Shown: positions 14,583 through 22,632 of the stretch, one piece after another | Numbering within the stretch: the stretch's first letter is position 1 | Layout: each line of letters begins with the position of its first letter | From: Patescibacteria group bacterium | GTDB lineage: Bacteria; Patescibacteriota; Patescibacteriia; 2-12-FULL-60-25 | Assembly: GCA_028688515.1 (NCBI GenBank) | Contig: JAQTXZ010000003.1 | Coordinates: 1 to 64,000, forward strand | Direction of reading: 5' to 3' | Length of the DNA stretch: 64,000 bases | Program-made: the position numbers and the translations under genes | The notes under the pieces: model-generated | Seen by the model: only the letters and a program-made list of their open reading frames with translations | What the model was told of the DNA's origin: nothing | Databases searched by the model: none

Positions 14583-15920
14583 ATGGCACAAGGACCCATT
14601 GAAAGCATTGAGATCTTCATGTATCAAGGCCGCGAAGTCCGCATCAGCTGTCTGGTTTATCCGTGGGGGGATGCGACGCAGTTGGATAACTTCGAGATCG
14701 CACGCGAGGCCGGAAAAAGGAAGAAGACCAAAGTCGAAAGATATCATGCCGGCAGTATGTGGCGGACCAACAAAGACCTCGCCCGCACAAGCAAAGGCAA
14801 AACCGAACGGCAACACTACCCGTCCGGTGCCTACTCGCTTTTGCGCAGCGGCATCGAGGCGGTGAACAATTACGGCCTCATCAAGTTTGCACCGGACACG
14901 GAGATCTCGGAAATCGAAGATCACAAACTCAAGGTCCGGCGCGCGGCTATCGAGATCATGACGAACGGCGGCAGCGTGGTGGAACTCGAAACGCTGGCCA
15001 AGCAGCACAACGAACCGCTCATCCGCGAGCTGGATACCAAGCGCAATATCCGCAAAAAGATGGCGCAACAGAATCTGCGGCGCGGCACGGTAGCCATTGA
15101 TTCACGGGGCCGAAGAAATCCTCGCGTCATGGCAGCGGTTACTGAAGCCGCCATCGGCAATCTCAATTGGCGCATCGAATCCATGTGGAGCATTGCTTCG
15201 CGTCTCGACACCCGCAGTCGAGGCGTCACATCCATCATTCGCCAAAGACGCGCGCTGTATCGACAAGTGCGGCTGCAGTTCGACCCGCACTGCGAGGCTG
15301 TCTGGAAGGCGGAAGATGCCGGAACGCGTCCGAAGAACGTCCAGATCCAACCAGGATGGCTGGATGAATTATCCGGTCTTCCTGAGCATGAGGCCATGTA
15401 CGAAACGCTCAGGCATTTCCGTAACGCATTCGAACTTGTTAAAGAAGCGCCGTTTTGCAAAAACGCCCGCCATATGGCCGAGGATTGCAAAAGAGCTATG
15501 TGGGCGATCGAGGAGCAACAAGACGTTCATCTGTATAACGCGCTCAAGCGCATACTCGAAGGAACGCGCTGGTTCTTTGCACTTGATCATCTTGAACAGC
15601 GCGTCATTTTTCCTCTCGCGCTTCTCATGGCCGACCTGCGCCGGCGGGAACGCGCACGACGCCGCGTGACGCACGAGAAAGGCAAATTCAAAATCACACG
15701 AAATCTGGCGCCGTACGAGTTTGGCATGATCGCCCACGCATTCAGTTCTTTCGTCAAAGAACTCGCCTGGGAAAAAGACGGCGAGCTGATGCCGGAAGCC
15801 ATCGCAAATCCTATGCGCCCGCGCATCAAGCCCTTGCTCAAAACCGTGTTCGCCGCCATGCGCGAGGACGACTGGATCAAGGTCAAGCGTAATCTCCTTA
15901 AGATCGAAGCTATTCTCTGA
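14583..15920 (+). CDS. Orphan protein, 445 aa, function unknown
   Basis: No family recognised. An AAGGAGA Shine-Dalgarno lies seven bases before the ATG, with a promoter TTGCCT-N16-TAGTCT (TGC-extended) farther up. The product is cytoplasmic by appearance: no signal peptide or membrane helix, strongly basic stretches (GKRKKTKVER at about 42-51; RRRERARRRV at about 351-360) and long helices. The basic clusters would fit nucleic-acid or ribosome association, but that is inference. It is divergent from the orphan lipoprotein, with about 180 bp of shared regulatory DNA, and its TGA stop lies inside the terminator stem. Confidence 0.75.
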   Translation: MAQGPIESIEIFMYQGREVRISCLVYPWGDATQLDNFEIAREAGKRKKTKVERYHAGSMWRTNKDLARTSKGKTERQHYPSGAYSLLRSGIEAVNNYGLIKFAPDTEISEIEDHKLKVRRAAIEIMTNGGSVVELETLAKQHNEPLIRELDTKRNIRKKMAQQNLRRGTVAIDSRGRRNPRVMAAVTEAAIGNLNWRIESMWSIASRLDTRSRGVTSIIRQRRALYRQVRLQFDPHCEAVWKAEDAGTRPKNVQIQPGWLDELSGLPEHEAMYETLRHFRNAFELVKEAPFCKNARHMAEDCKRAMWAIEEQQDVHLYNALKRILEGTRWFFALDHLEQRVIFPLALLMADLRRRERARRRVTHEKGKFKITRNLAPYEFGMIAHAFSSFVKELAWEKDGELMPEAIANPMRPRIKPLLKTVFAAMREDDWIKVKRNLLKIEAIL

Positions 15921-15945
15921 CTCCGCACGCTGCGGGTCATTTTTT
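15918..15945 (+). terminator. Intrinsic terminator containing a TGA stop
   Basis: tgactccgca/tgcgggtca stem with cgc loop, then T6. The stop of the 14583 gene opens the stem. Confidence 0.85.
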
Positions 15946-15977
15946 ATTGAGTTAATTTCCCCAATTCAACGCCATGC

Positions 15978-16061
15978 GTCGAATATCCCCTTTTACAAAA
16001 AGGGGTACTAACAATCTGCGTCCCCTTTTCCAAGGGGGACAGCTTTAAATGCAAAGCATTA
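15978..16061. repeat. Two-hairpin C-rich/G-rich repeat (family D relative)
   Basis: cccctttt/aaaagggg followed by gtccccttttccaaggggg: two adjacent hairpins of the same word type as the repeats found inside epmA, hflX and the Memo gene. Confidence 0.6.
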
Positions 16062-16103
16062 AAGCAGAGGGATCAACTCATAAACTTATTCACAATCCCA
16101 CTC

Positions 16104-16132
16104 TTGACTTTTTTGCAAAAACTTGTCACGCT
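16104..16132 (+). promoter_or_regulatory. Promoter copy B (TTGACT-N17-CACGCT)
   Basis: TTGACT (16104-16109), 17 bp ending in TGT, CACGCT (16127-16132). Same downstream sequence as copy A. Confidence 0.5.
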
Positions 16133-16138
16133 ATTTGT

Positions 16139-16181
16139 AGGTGTGAAGCTGACGAAGCCTTTCGTCACGCTTCTTTTTTTT
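16139..16181 (+). ncRNA. Possible tiny transcript consisting of one terminator hairpin
   Basis: Directly downstream of promoter copy B, gaagc-tgacgaa pairs with ttcgtca-c-gcttc (one bulged C), then eight T. A start 7 bases after the -10 would give an RNA of about 43 nt with nothing but this hairpin. No gene follows closely, so it may be a relic of a lost cassette or a small RNA. Confidence 0.4.
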
Positions 16182-16313
16182 GATGTGCATCGCGCACATA
16201 ACGCGCAAAGCACTTATTAAATTGTTCGTTGTTAATTGTTAATTCTTCCCGCCTCCATAAAATTCGATGTGGCGGGATCCCGCAGAGGCGGTGATAATTG
16301 TTAATTGGAATTT

Positions 16314-18566
16314 ATGCGTTTCAAAACGATTTGTCGGTTTCTTGTTCTCGTTCAATTTGTAAGCGCAATATTTTTGGCGCTTCCAACGCCGCAAGCGCGC
16401 GCCGCAACTCCAAACGCAATTTATATCAGCGAAGTCGCCTGGGCAGGTTCAACGCTCTCAACATCCGATGAGTGGATAGAGCTTGGCAATGCAAGCGCTT
16501 CGGACGTTTCCATCGGCGGATGGAAGCTGTTTGGCGCTGGATCAAGCGACAAAGTTTTAGTCCTGCCGAGTGACGCGACTATTCCGGCACACGGCGTTTA
16601 TCTCATCTCAAATTATCCGATGGATGATTCGCACTGCGCGTTGACAGTCTCGCCCGATACAGTGACGTCAACCGTTTCACTCTCGAACAGTGCGCTTCGC
16701 ATCGAGTTAAGAGACGTCGACAACAACTTGATAGATCTGGCGGGTGACGGACAAACACCGCTCGCAGGTTATTCGCAGACGCTGAAAGCCGGCATGATTC
16801 GCATTGACATCGGTTTATTCGGCGATGATGCGAACGCGTGGGGCACGGCAAATGTCTCGCAAAATATGTACACGTCGGATTTTGGCACGCCGGGTATTAT
16901 TGACTTTGATTTTGCAGACGAGCCGGTTGACGAAACTCCGCCGCCGATTGACGTTGATGAAACGAGCACGACATCAACTCCTGCAACAGAGCCTGATGTC
17001 GATCAGGTTAATACGACCTCTACCGAAATTCTATTGATTAATGAAGCAGCTACATCAACAGAATCCATATTGACATCAACGCAAGGAATGTCCGTCGCAA
17101 CATCAACCGCTACAACAACTGCGCCGATAATTGAGGTTCCTGTTGTGCAAACGACGCTTACCGTAAACAACCAAACCGACGCACTGCAAAATTATCAATA
17201 TCTGCGTTTAAACGAAGTAATGCCATATCCCGAGACCGGCAGCGAGTGGATCGAAATTTCGAGCATTGCTCCGGATAGAACAATCTCGCTCGAAGATGTG
17301 ACTTTGTACGATGCTGCCGGCAAGTTTGCGACTCTGCACGGCGAAGTTTCTTCGACGCATATCTTCTTCGTTTATCAACTCACAAGTTCTAGATTAAACA
17401 ACACGGGCGACGACGTTTATTTGCGCGGTCCTGGCGGCGAAACTATCGACTCGTTTCACTATGCCGATGCATTCAAGGGCGTTTCGTGGGCACAGGATAA
17501 TTTAGGCGCTTGGCGCGACACGATAACTCCCACGCCGGATGCGACAAACGCAATCACTCCAAGGAACACTCCGGTTGCGCAAACAACCGAGAGTTCTGAT
17601 ATGAATCAAAAGACGCCGAAGATTGCAAGCAAAACTACAACAACCGCCGCCGTTAAAGCAACATCGACTAAAGCAGTTACGGCAAGCAAGACGGTTGCGA
17701 AAGCAGGAACCGTCACGACCGCTTTAAGCACGATTACCACAACAGCCAAAAAGACAACCGCCGCTGCATCAACCGCCAAACCAAAAACAGCAGCAAGTTC
17801 AAGTTCAACTTCCAAAACTAAATCAGCTATAACTTTGGATTATGATATGTTGCAAGACGACACTTACGGCAACTTGCGCGTCAAGCTGCAAGGCAGCGTG
17901 GGTTCGATGACGGGATTGCTCACGGGCAGATCTTTTGCTCTCTTAAATCAGGATGGCAGAGGTATTATCGTTAAACTCCCCACCGGCAAAAAAGCTCCGG
18001 GCATCAACACTTATGTCGAAGTTACGGGCACGCTCAAGTTTGACACGCATGATCTGCCGTATATTTCCATGACGACCAGCGACACGTGGCTGGCCATGCA
18101 AAAAAACGTTTCGACTCCAAAAATACGCAATGTATTTTGGAGCGCGCCTTCCGCGGAAGACGCTTGGAGCTTAGTCAACGCAACCGGAACCGTGTCGGAA
18201 GTCTCCGGCTCAACAATCAAAATGATCGTCGATGATGAGGAGGTGAATATGCGCATCAAATCCGGCGTCGACTATCGGGCTGCACGCTTGCTTAAAGGCG
18301 ACACTGTTGCGGTCAGCGGATTACTTGATATCAGCGGCGACATCCCAGCCATCTTGCCCAGAAATGCGAATGAAATTACTCTTATTTCTCATGCGCCGGA
18401 AAAAATCGCTCTAAATCCGGCTGCCGCAAACACCGGCAGCGGACTTCCTGGTTGGACTCCGTTCGGCGCGGCGCTTGGCATGATCGGCGCAATTGAAGGA
18501 GTGAAAAAAGTCCGTTCAAGAAAAAAGATTAGGACAGTGACAACGGCCGTGGTGCGTGAAGTTTAG
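16314..18566 (+). CDS. Secreted protein with two lamin-tail domains and a C-terminal OB-fold
   Basis: A signal peptide (about residues 1-30, ending PQARA) is followed by a lamin-tail domain (about 34-190; ISEVAWAG, DEWIEL, GGWKL), a Thr/Ser/Pro-rich linker, a second lamin-tail domain (about 295-405; LNEVMPYP, SEWIEI, FHYADAFKG) and a low-complexity Thr/Ala/Ser/Lys linker (about 405-505). Then comes an OB-like domain (about 505-690; LRVKLQGSVGSMTGLL, EVTGTLKF, VDDEEVNMRI) and a hydrophobic segment plus basic tail at the C terminus. This is an envelope protein, possibly anchored by its C terminus. OB-folds next to lamin-tail domains are typical of secreted nucleic-acid-binding or nuclease-linked proteins in this lineage, but no catalytic motif is seen. 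Confidence 0.82.
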   Translation: MRFKTICRFLVLVQFVSAIFLALPTPQARAATPNAIYISEVAWAGSTLSTSDEWIELGNASASDVSIGGWKLFGAGSSDKVLVLPSDATIPAHGVYLISNYPMDDSHCALTVSPDTVTSTVSLSNSALRIELRDVDNNLIDLAGDGQTPLAGYSQTLKAGMIRIDIGLFGDDANAWGTANVSQNMYTSDFGTPGIIDFDFADEPVDETPPPIDVDETSTTSTPATEPDVDQVNTTSTEILLINEAATSTESILTSTQGMSVATSTATTTAPIIEVPVVQTTLTVNNQTDALQNYQYLRLNEVMPYPETGSEWIEISSIAPDRTISLEDVTLYDAAGKFATLHGEVSSTHIFFVYQLTSSRLNNTGDDVYLRGPGGETIDSFHYADAFKGVSWAQDNLGAWRDTITPTPDATNAITPRNTPVAQTTESSDMNQKTPKIASKTTTTAAVKATSTKAVTASKTVAKAGTVTTALSTITTTAKKTTAAASTAKPKTAASSSSTSKTKSAITLDYDMLQDDTYGNLRVKLQGSVGSMTGLLTGRSFALLNQDGRGIIVKLPTGKKAPGINTYVEVTGTLKFDTHDLPYISMTTSDTWLAMQKNVSTPKIRNVFWSAPSAEDAWSLVNATGTVSEVSGSTIKMIVDDEEVNMRIKSGVDYRAARLLKGDTVAVSGLLDISGDIPAILPRNANEITLISHAPEKIALNPAAANTGSGLPGWTPFGAALGMIGAIEGVKKVRSRKKIRTVTTAVVREV

Positions 18567-18570
18567 AGAT

Positions 18571-18609
18571 AAAAAAACGCCCTGGAGCGAGAGTCGCTCC
18601 GGGGCGCTA
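18571..18609. terminator. Terminator shared by convergent genes
   Basis: cgccctggagcga/tcgctccggggcg-type stem with seven U on the minus side. It directly abuts the TAG stop of the 18607 gene. Confidence 0.8.
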
Positions 18610-19602
18610 GCTTGCCGCCTGAAAAGTCGATCGCGTCTTACGGAGACGCGCGCCCCGACTCTTCCTGAAAGAAATCACCATCTGTTGAAGCATAGCCATC
18701 TCGATGGTAAGCACAGTCTTCTTGTCGCACATCGGACGCTTCAGGCCGCGGTCGAGATCCTCGAACGTGAGATGCTCGGCACCGCGTGTCAACAGGCCCA
18801 CCAAGGAACGATATGGGGCATTGCGCTCATCGAGCCGCAGCTTGACCTTGACTCTGATTTTGCGTGACACCAATTGAGTATCCGGAAGGCCTGCCAACAA
18901 ACCCTCAAGGGCAAACGCATCCCAGACCGTACGGATGAGTTTTTGGTAGCTCTTCTGCGCTCGACCATAGGTCAGCGCATCGTCTAACTTGTAATCTTGC
19001 GCTTCCTGAATCGCGAACCAAGCCTCTTCTGTCGAATAGCCGGCGCGCAGCTCTTCCTGGTCGTCGAGATCGACTCCGATGCCGGCGCACAGCAGCGAAT
19101 TGAAGGCTTTGTCCCACATGCGATATTCCAGCTCGTGGGAGATGACCCGCTGCCAGTACTCATCAAAGTCAACGAACGGAGCAAACCAGAGTCCGTTGCG
19201 TGGGTTCAGTGCCAGCAACACAACCTCGGTGTGCCGGTAATCGACATTGACCATGAGCCGGTTTACTGCACTGATGACAACCGTTTCGTTGTCCCACGAG
19301 CAGTCGATGTCGTTCTTGGCCCACTTTCGCGCAAGCCCCAACATCACCAGCCAAAGCTCATCCTCACGACTGCTCGCGATGGCGTGTTCGACCACCAACC
19401 GCAAGCACTCCGCTTGCTCGGAGTACTTAGCGAGGAGGAACAACTTGCTCATACCGGCGCTGGTGGCCATCGCCATGTCGAGCAGCTTGCAGCACTCCTC
19501 GAGAGTGCAACCGGCGACGTTGCTCGGTTCCGCGAGAGCCGCGTCGCACTTAACCCGCAAGCGCCTCTCCACTGCCGCCCTGATATCTGCCACTCTTGTC
19601 AT
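18607..19602 (-). CDS. Orphan protein, 331 aa, function unknown
   Basis: No family recognised. A GTG three bases upstream is possible, but GGAGG is six bases from the ATG at 19602, which is preferred. The promoter is TTGACA (19697-19702), 16 bp, TGT-TATCAT (19675-19680). The chain is soluble and helical with three cysteines near residues 32-39 (CTLEECC), no signal peptide, and a basic C terminus (FRKSRGARLRKTRS). It follows the cassette pattern and precedes a second orphan of similar size on the same strand; I see no clear similarity between the two. Confidence 0.75.
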   Translation of the reverse strand: MTRVADIRAAVERRLRVKCDAALAEPSNVAGCTLEECCKLLDMAMATSAGMSKLFLLAKYSEQAECLRLVVEHAIASSREDELWLVMLGLARKWAKNDIDCSWDNETVVISAVNRLMVNVDYRHTEVVLLALNPRNGLWFAPFVDFDEYWQRVISHELEYRMWDKAFNSLLCAGIGVDLDDQEELRAGYSTEEAWFAIQEAQDYKLDDALTYGRAQKSYQKLIRTVWDAFALEGLLAGLPDTQLVSRKIRVKVKLRLDERNAPYRSLVGLLTRGAEHLTFEDLDRGLKRPMCDKKTVLTIEMAMLQQMVISFRKSRGARLRKTRSTFQAAS

Positions 19603-19674
19603 CACAAACCTCCACGAGTTGGAAACTTATTAAGCAAAAAGTCGAAAGTCCAACTCCGCGATTGCGGAAAAACG

Positions 19675-19702
19675 ATGATAACAAATTTCATCGATTTGTC
19701 AA
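19675..19702 (-). promoter_or_regulatory. Promoter of the 18607-19602 orphan gene
   Basis: TTGACA, 16-bp spacer ending TGT, TATCAT on the minus strand. Confidence 0.65.
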
Positions 19703-19711
19703 GATTAACGC

Positions 19712-19738
19712 AAAAAAAGACGCCCGCAAGTGCAGACG
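19712..19738 (-). terminator. Intrinsic terminator next to a TAG stop
   Basis: Stem cgtctgc/gcgggcg (two G-U pairs in RNA) with actt loop, then seven U, immediately after the stop of the 19739 gene. Confidence 0.7.
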
Positions 19739-20665
19739 CTAGATGACGATGGGTGAAATCCCAAGCCCCGTGATTCTGACCGAGTTGCCGTAGTCGGTGA
19801 CTTCCAATGCGCAGTCGTCGACATTCGGACCGCGACTGACATATCCGATACCGCAACTGACATCCGAAGCGCGCAGACCATCGCCGTGTATCAACTCTTT
19901 GCGATAACCGGCGTCGGTACGAACTGAGTGGAAATCAAAATTTGAGATCAACTTCTCAGCGCGAGCCTGAACCCAAAGTACAGCCTGCTCGGCCAAATCT
20001 CCCAAAACAACTTCTTTTGGCGGAATTTTTAAAAGGCGAGCAAATTGCGACATCAACCAACGCTGCTCTTGCAGAGTCGCGTGTTCGCTCAAAGGCAAAA
20101 GTCTTGGCTGCCAAAGAACCCAATATCCTCCGCGATGACTGCTGTCGATCGCGTGTTTGCCGTCCTCCATGCTTCGAATGGAAGTTCCGTTCGGATCATA
20201 AGTAGGAGTGCCGGAAACGTCCAAATCTCCCCGCCACCAGGTGTGTTGCAATCCAAGATTCACAAGATGCAAGATGGTCACGCCTTCCGGCATAAACCAT
20301 AGAACCGGCAACTTGGGATCCGCAAACTCCAAATAGCGTTCGACCGTTTCCGGTTGATGATGCATGAGCTGCGGAAGAGCACAGTATTTCTGAAACAACG
20401 GAAGATGGTCAAAAACGCGTACTGCGCGTCGGTACGCCTCGCACGACATTTCCAACAACCAGTCGGGCGCTCGTCGATTACTCGAGACAACCGGTTTTGA
20501 TTCGAAAATGTCTACGCCGGATTGAGGCGACGGGCGATGCATCGTTTGCATGAGCGAGGGAATAATATCCGTCGCACACGCGTCTGACGGCGTCATCGCA
20601 GGAGCGGGATTCGAAGGCAGCGTAGGGCTCGGGTTTCTCGAGCACGAATTTTCCTCTTGTGTCAT
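19739..20665 (-). CDS. Orphan protein, 308 aa, function unknown
   Basis: No family recognised. The N-terminal 60 residues are Pro/Ser-rich and probably disordered. The remainder is a globular alpha/beta domain with many aromatics (HTWWRGDLDVSG, GGYWVLWQPRLLPL, ISNFDFHSVRTD). There is no signal peptide or membrane segment. AGGGAAGG precedes the ATG, and a promoter TTGACA (20733-20738), 17 bp, TGA-TTTTAT (20710-20715) is visible. Its composition is like that of the other cassette genes. The Trp/His-rich core hints at a ligand-binding or enzymatic domain but nothing specific can be claimed. Confidence 0.75.
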   Translation of the reverse strand: MTQEENSCSRNPSPTLPSNPAPAMTPSDACATDIIPSLMQTMHRPSPQSGVDIFESKPVVSSNRRAPDWLLEMSCEAYRRAVRVFDHLPLFQKYCALPQLMHHQPETVERYLEFADPKLPVLWFMPEGVTILHLVNLGLQHTWWRGDLDVSGTPTYDPNGTSIRSMEDGKHAIDSSHRGGYWVLWQPRLLPLSEHATLQEQRWLMSQFARLLKIPPKEVVLGDLAEQAVLWVQARAEKLISNFDFHSVRTDAGYRKELIHGDGLRASDVSCGIGYVSRGPNVDDCALEVTDYGNSVRITGLGISPIVI

Positions 20666-20862
20666 TGAAGACCTTCCCTCAGGAGTTAAAGAACGAATGA
20701 GTAAGAATCATAAAATCATTTATATTCAAATATGTCAATCATTTATTATTAAAAACAAACTTTCCCTTTCTTGGAGGGTAATTGATTATGGCAGCGCCAC
20801 GTGAACAGCGAGTGAGCAGCCGCGTAAAGCACAAAATTATTTTATTCGATGCGCCGCGGGGC

Positions 20863-20896
20863 ATGTAAAAACAGCCCTTGTGGAGCTGTTTTTACA
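20863..20896 (-). terminator. Terminator of tRNA-Gly
   Basis: Perfect 13-bp inverted repeat atgtaaaaacagc/gctgtttttacat directly 3' of the tRNA. Confidence 0.75.
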
Positions 20897-20971
20897 TGGA
20901 GCGGGTAACGGGAATCGAACCCGTCTCTAATGCTTGGGAAGCACTCATAATAACCACTATACGATACCCGC
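20897..20971 (-). tRNA. tRNA-Gly (anticodon CCC), CCA encoded
   Basis: Cloverleaf on the minus strand: acceptor GCGGGTA/TACCCGC, D-arm with TAGTGGTTA, anticodon loop TTCCCAA giving CCC, T-arm CGGG-TTCGATT-CCCG, discriminator T and encoded CCA. Confidence 0.94.
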
Positions 20972-21106
20972 TTATTCAATTAACAATGAACAAATAACAA
21001 TTAACAATTTTCAGAGTTCAATACTACATGTTTGTGTACATGTTACATGCCCTAACGGCAGTAGGTTAACAGGAAGAACTGAGTTCATCAAGATTGATTT
21101 TAAAAA

Positions 21107-21127
21107 AAGAGACGGCCAAAGCCGTTA
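21107..21127 (-). terminator. Intrinsic terminator touching a TAA stop
   Basis: acggc/gccgt stem with tttg loop, then a U-run. It overlaps the last base of the stop of the 21125 gene. Confidence 0.8.
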
Positions 21128-21397
21128 GAGCGAGCTGAGACGCTTGCGTGCAGATGTATTGACGAGCGACTCGCCGGTCAACGAGGCACGAAAGACTCGA
21201 AGTTTCTCGTTTAAGCCGCGGCAGTCCTGAGCAAGATGTTCCAGCTCGATCATCTTATGCTGTTGTTCCTCGAGCGGCAAGGCGAGAATCTTGTCGCGAA
21301 TCTGCGACAAACGTAGAAAGGACGTGCACGTAGAGCCCAAAGCCGACAGCAAGTCGACAAGCTCTTTCAGATTTTTCAATAACACGCTATCCATCAT
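21125..21397 (-). CDS. Small orphan helical protein, 90 aa
   Basis: No family recognised. GGAGGT precedes the first ATG of an ATGATG pair by six bases. The product is almost entirely helical, with heptad-like leucines (NLKELVDLLSALG, ELEHLAQDCRGLNEKLRVF), so a short coiled-coil dimer or partner-binding helix is plausible. There is no signal peptide. A TTGACC about 17 bp from a GAATAT box could be its promoter. It has the same compact cassette layout as its neighbours. Confidence 0.7.
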   Translation of the reverse strand: MMDSVLLKNLKELVDLLSALGSTCTSFLRLSQIRDKILALPLEEQQHKMIELEHLAQDCRGLNEKLRVFRASLTGESLVNTSARKRLSSL

Positions 21398-21454
21398 CAA
21401 CTACCTCCGTTAGCAACCTGACCGCATATTCGCATGACGACGAGTAACGGTCAA

Positions 21455-21518
21455 ACTAACAACTGACAACTAACAAGAGCAGCTTAATAACTCTTGTAAG
21501 TTGTAAGTTGTCAGTTCA
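21455..21518. repeat. Family B palindromic repeat, copy 1
   Basis: Iterated aactgacaact/aactaacaagag words and their complement (ctcttgtaagttgtaagttg). The right end supplies the stop codon of the epmA-like gene. Related copies are at 46274-46353 and 52584-52617. Confidence 0.7.
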
Positions 21519-22592
21519 TGGGCTAAACCTCTCGCTCGCAGAAAACGGCAATACGTCGTTGATCGAAGTCGAGCCGGTCAAAAGCATTACCAGTCGATCA
21601 ACGCCAAAAGCGATGCCTGCGGCGTTACCCATTTTTGGCAGGTCTGACAAAAATCGCTCGTCCAAAGCCCAAGTCTTTCTTCCTTGCTTGGACCTTAAGG
21701 CGCGTTCTTCCAAAAATCTTTTTCTTTGTTCGTCCGCATCGCACAACTCCGCAAAACCGTTTGCGAGTTCCAAGTCTCCGATATAGAGCTCGACTCTTTC
21801 CGCCCAGCGCGGATCGTCTGCACACTTGCGAGAGAGCGATGCTTGGCTCGCGGGGTAACGATGTAAAAAAGTTGGGTACACGGTCCTAGGTACACGGTCC
21901 TGGTTATTTTGTAACCAGCCGAGGCTCGGTTCTATTTGCGACAAAAAAATTTTGAAATATATATCATCCCAATCATCGTCATCGTTTACGGTTTGATTGA
22001 ATTTTGTGTGTGCCAATTCTGCGAGTGCTTCGCGATCTCCCAGATAGTCGGCAAGCTCAACGCCTGCATATTCGCGCCAAGCTTGTTCAACTGTCATGCG
22101 ACGAAATGGAATTCCACGAATATCCGCTGCGCTGAATATACGCTGCGCTGAATATACGCTGCGCTGAATTTCGCTTTCACAACCTTCTGAAACAAAACGA
22201 ATCATCTGCTCCGTGTCGTCCATAAGCTGTTCGACGCCAGAGTCGCGGCGATACCATTCGATCATCAAAAACTCGGGATCGTGCGTTCCGTCCCAAGGTT
22301 CGTTGTTTCTAAAACACGAACCCAAATCGTAAATCTTATCCATGCCCCGCGCCAACAAACGTTTCATCGAATATTCGGGGGAGGTTATGAGCGCAGCCGA
22401 AAATCCCCCCTTCCCCCCTTTGACAAGGGGTATGTTGTTAGTCACTTCTGTCCAGAAAGGCTCAAGATAAGGTTCCTGGCCGGGGAGACCGACCAAGCGC
22501 GGAGTCAGCATTTCCGTAAACCCTTGATTATCAAAAAACTCGCGGATGAGTTTTACGACTTTTGAGCGTATAATGACTTTGTCCAAATCCAT
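21516..22592 (-). CDS. epmA: EpmA-like lysyl ligase (class II LysRS-related)
   Basis: The protein is the size of EpmA/GenX (358 aa against about 325) and lacks the LysRS anticodon-binding domain. EpmA adds beta-lysine to a conserved lysine of elongation factor P. Class II motifs are visible: motif 1 around GFTEMLTPRLVGLPG, motif 2 in YDLGSCFRNNEPWDGTHDPEFLMIEWYR and motif 3 as GIAFGVDRLVMLLTG. The start is the ATG giving MDLDKVIIRSK; a longer frame extends through the divergent promoter and is rejected. Two repeat-derived insertions interrupt the enzyme: PLVKGGKGGF (about residues 55-65) and a triple 16-bp repeat (about residues 141-157). These explain the excess length. Promoter geometry predicts a leaderless mRNA. 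Confidence 0.85.
   Translation of the reverse strand: MDLDKVIIRSKVVKLIREFFDNQGFTEMLTPRLVGLPGQEPYLEPFWTEVTNNIPLVKGGKGGFSAALITSPEYSMKRLLARGMDKIYDLGSCFRNNEPWDGTHDPEFLMIEWYRRDSGVEQLMDDTEQMIRFVSEGCESEIQRSVYSAQRIFSAADIRGIPFRRMTVEQAWREYAGVELADYLGDREALAELAHTKFNQTVNDDDDWDDIYFKIFLSQIEPSLGWLQNNQDRVPRTVYPTFLHRYPASQASLSRKCADDPRWAERVELYIGDLELANGFAELCDADEQRKRFLEERALRSKQGRKTWALDERFLSDLPKMGNAAGIAFGVDRLVMLLTGSTSINDVLPFSASERFSP
22120..22167 (-). repeat. Triple 16-bp tandem repeat inside epmA
   Basis: Three head-to-tail copies of aatatacgctgcgctg (first copy with one change). Three units make 48 bp, which keeps the reading frame. Confidence 0.85.
22401..22438 (-). repeat. Family D repeat inside epmA
   Basis: ccccccttccccccttt and aaggggt form a palindrome encoding PLVKGGKGGF on the minus strand. 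The same word type occurs inside the Memo gene (39337-39370) and hflX (51160-51192). Confidence 0.8.
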
Positions 22593-22600
22593 ATGCAGAC

Positions 22601-22632
22601 ATCTTGACAAAAACCCGAATTTTTGCCAAGCT
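22601..22632. promoter_or_regulatory. Fully overlapping divergent promoters (epmA / 22736 gene)
   Basis: Plus strand: TTGACA (22604-22609), 17 bp, TGC-CAAGCT (22627-22632). Minus strand: TTGGCA (22624-22629), 17 bp, TGT-CAAGAT (22601-22606), then six bases and ATATG. The interval is itself a near palindrome, so each -35 overlaps the opposing -10 and only one polymerase can bind at a time. Confidence 0.6.

Larger units (their letters stand above)
15946..16313. other. Gene-free spacer with repeats and promoter copy B
   Basis: Contains the two-hairpin repeat, promoter copy B with its own terminator, and at 16218-16313 a further inverted repeat (ccgcctc/gaggcgg) between iterated gttaatt words, just before the LTD protein gene. 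No coding region seen. Confidence 0.7.

Noticed and set aside
13458-15068. A 536-codon frame extending the orphan lipoprotein upstream
   Set aside because: The extension is antisense to the 14583 gene and passes through the promoter and leader; the internal ATG has a strong ribosome site and a proper lipoprotein signal.
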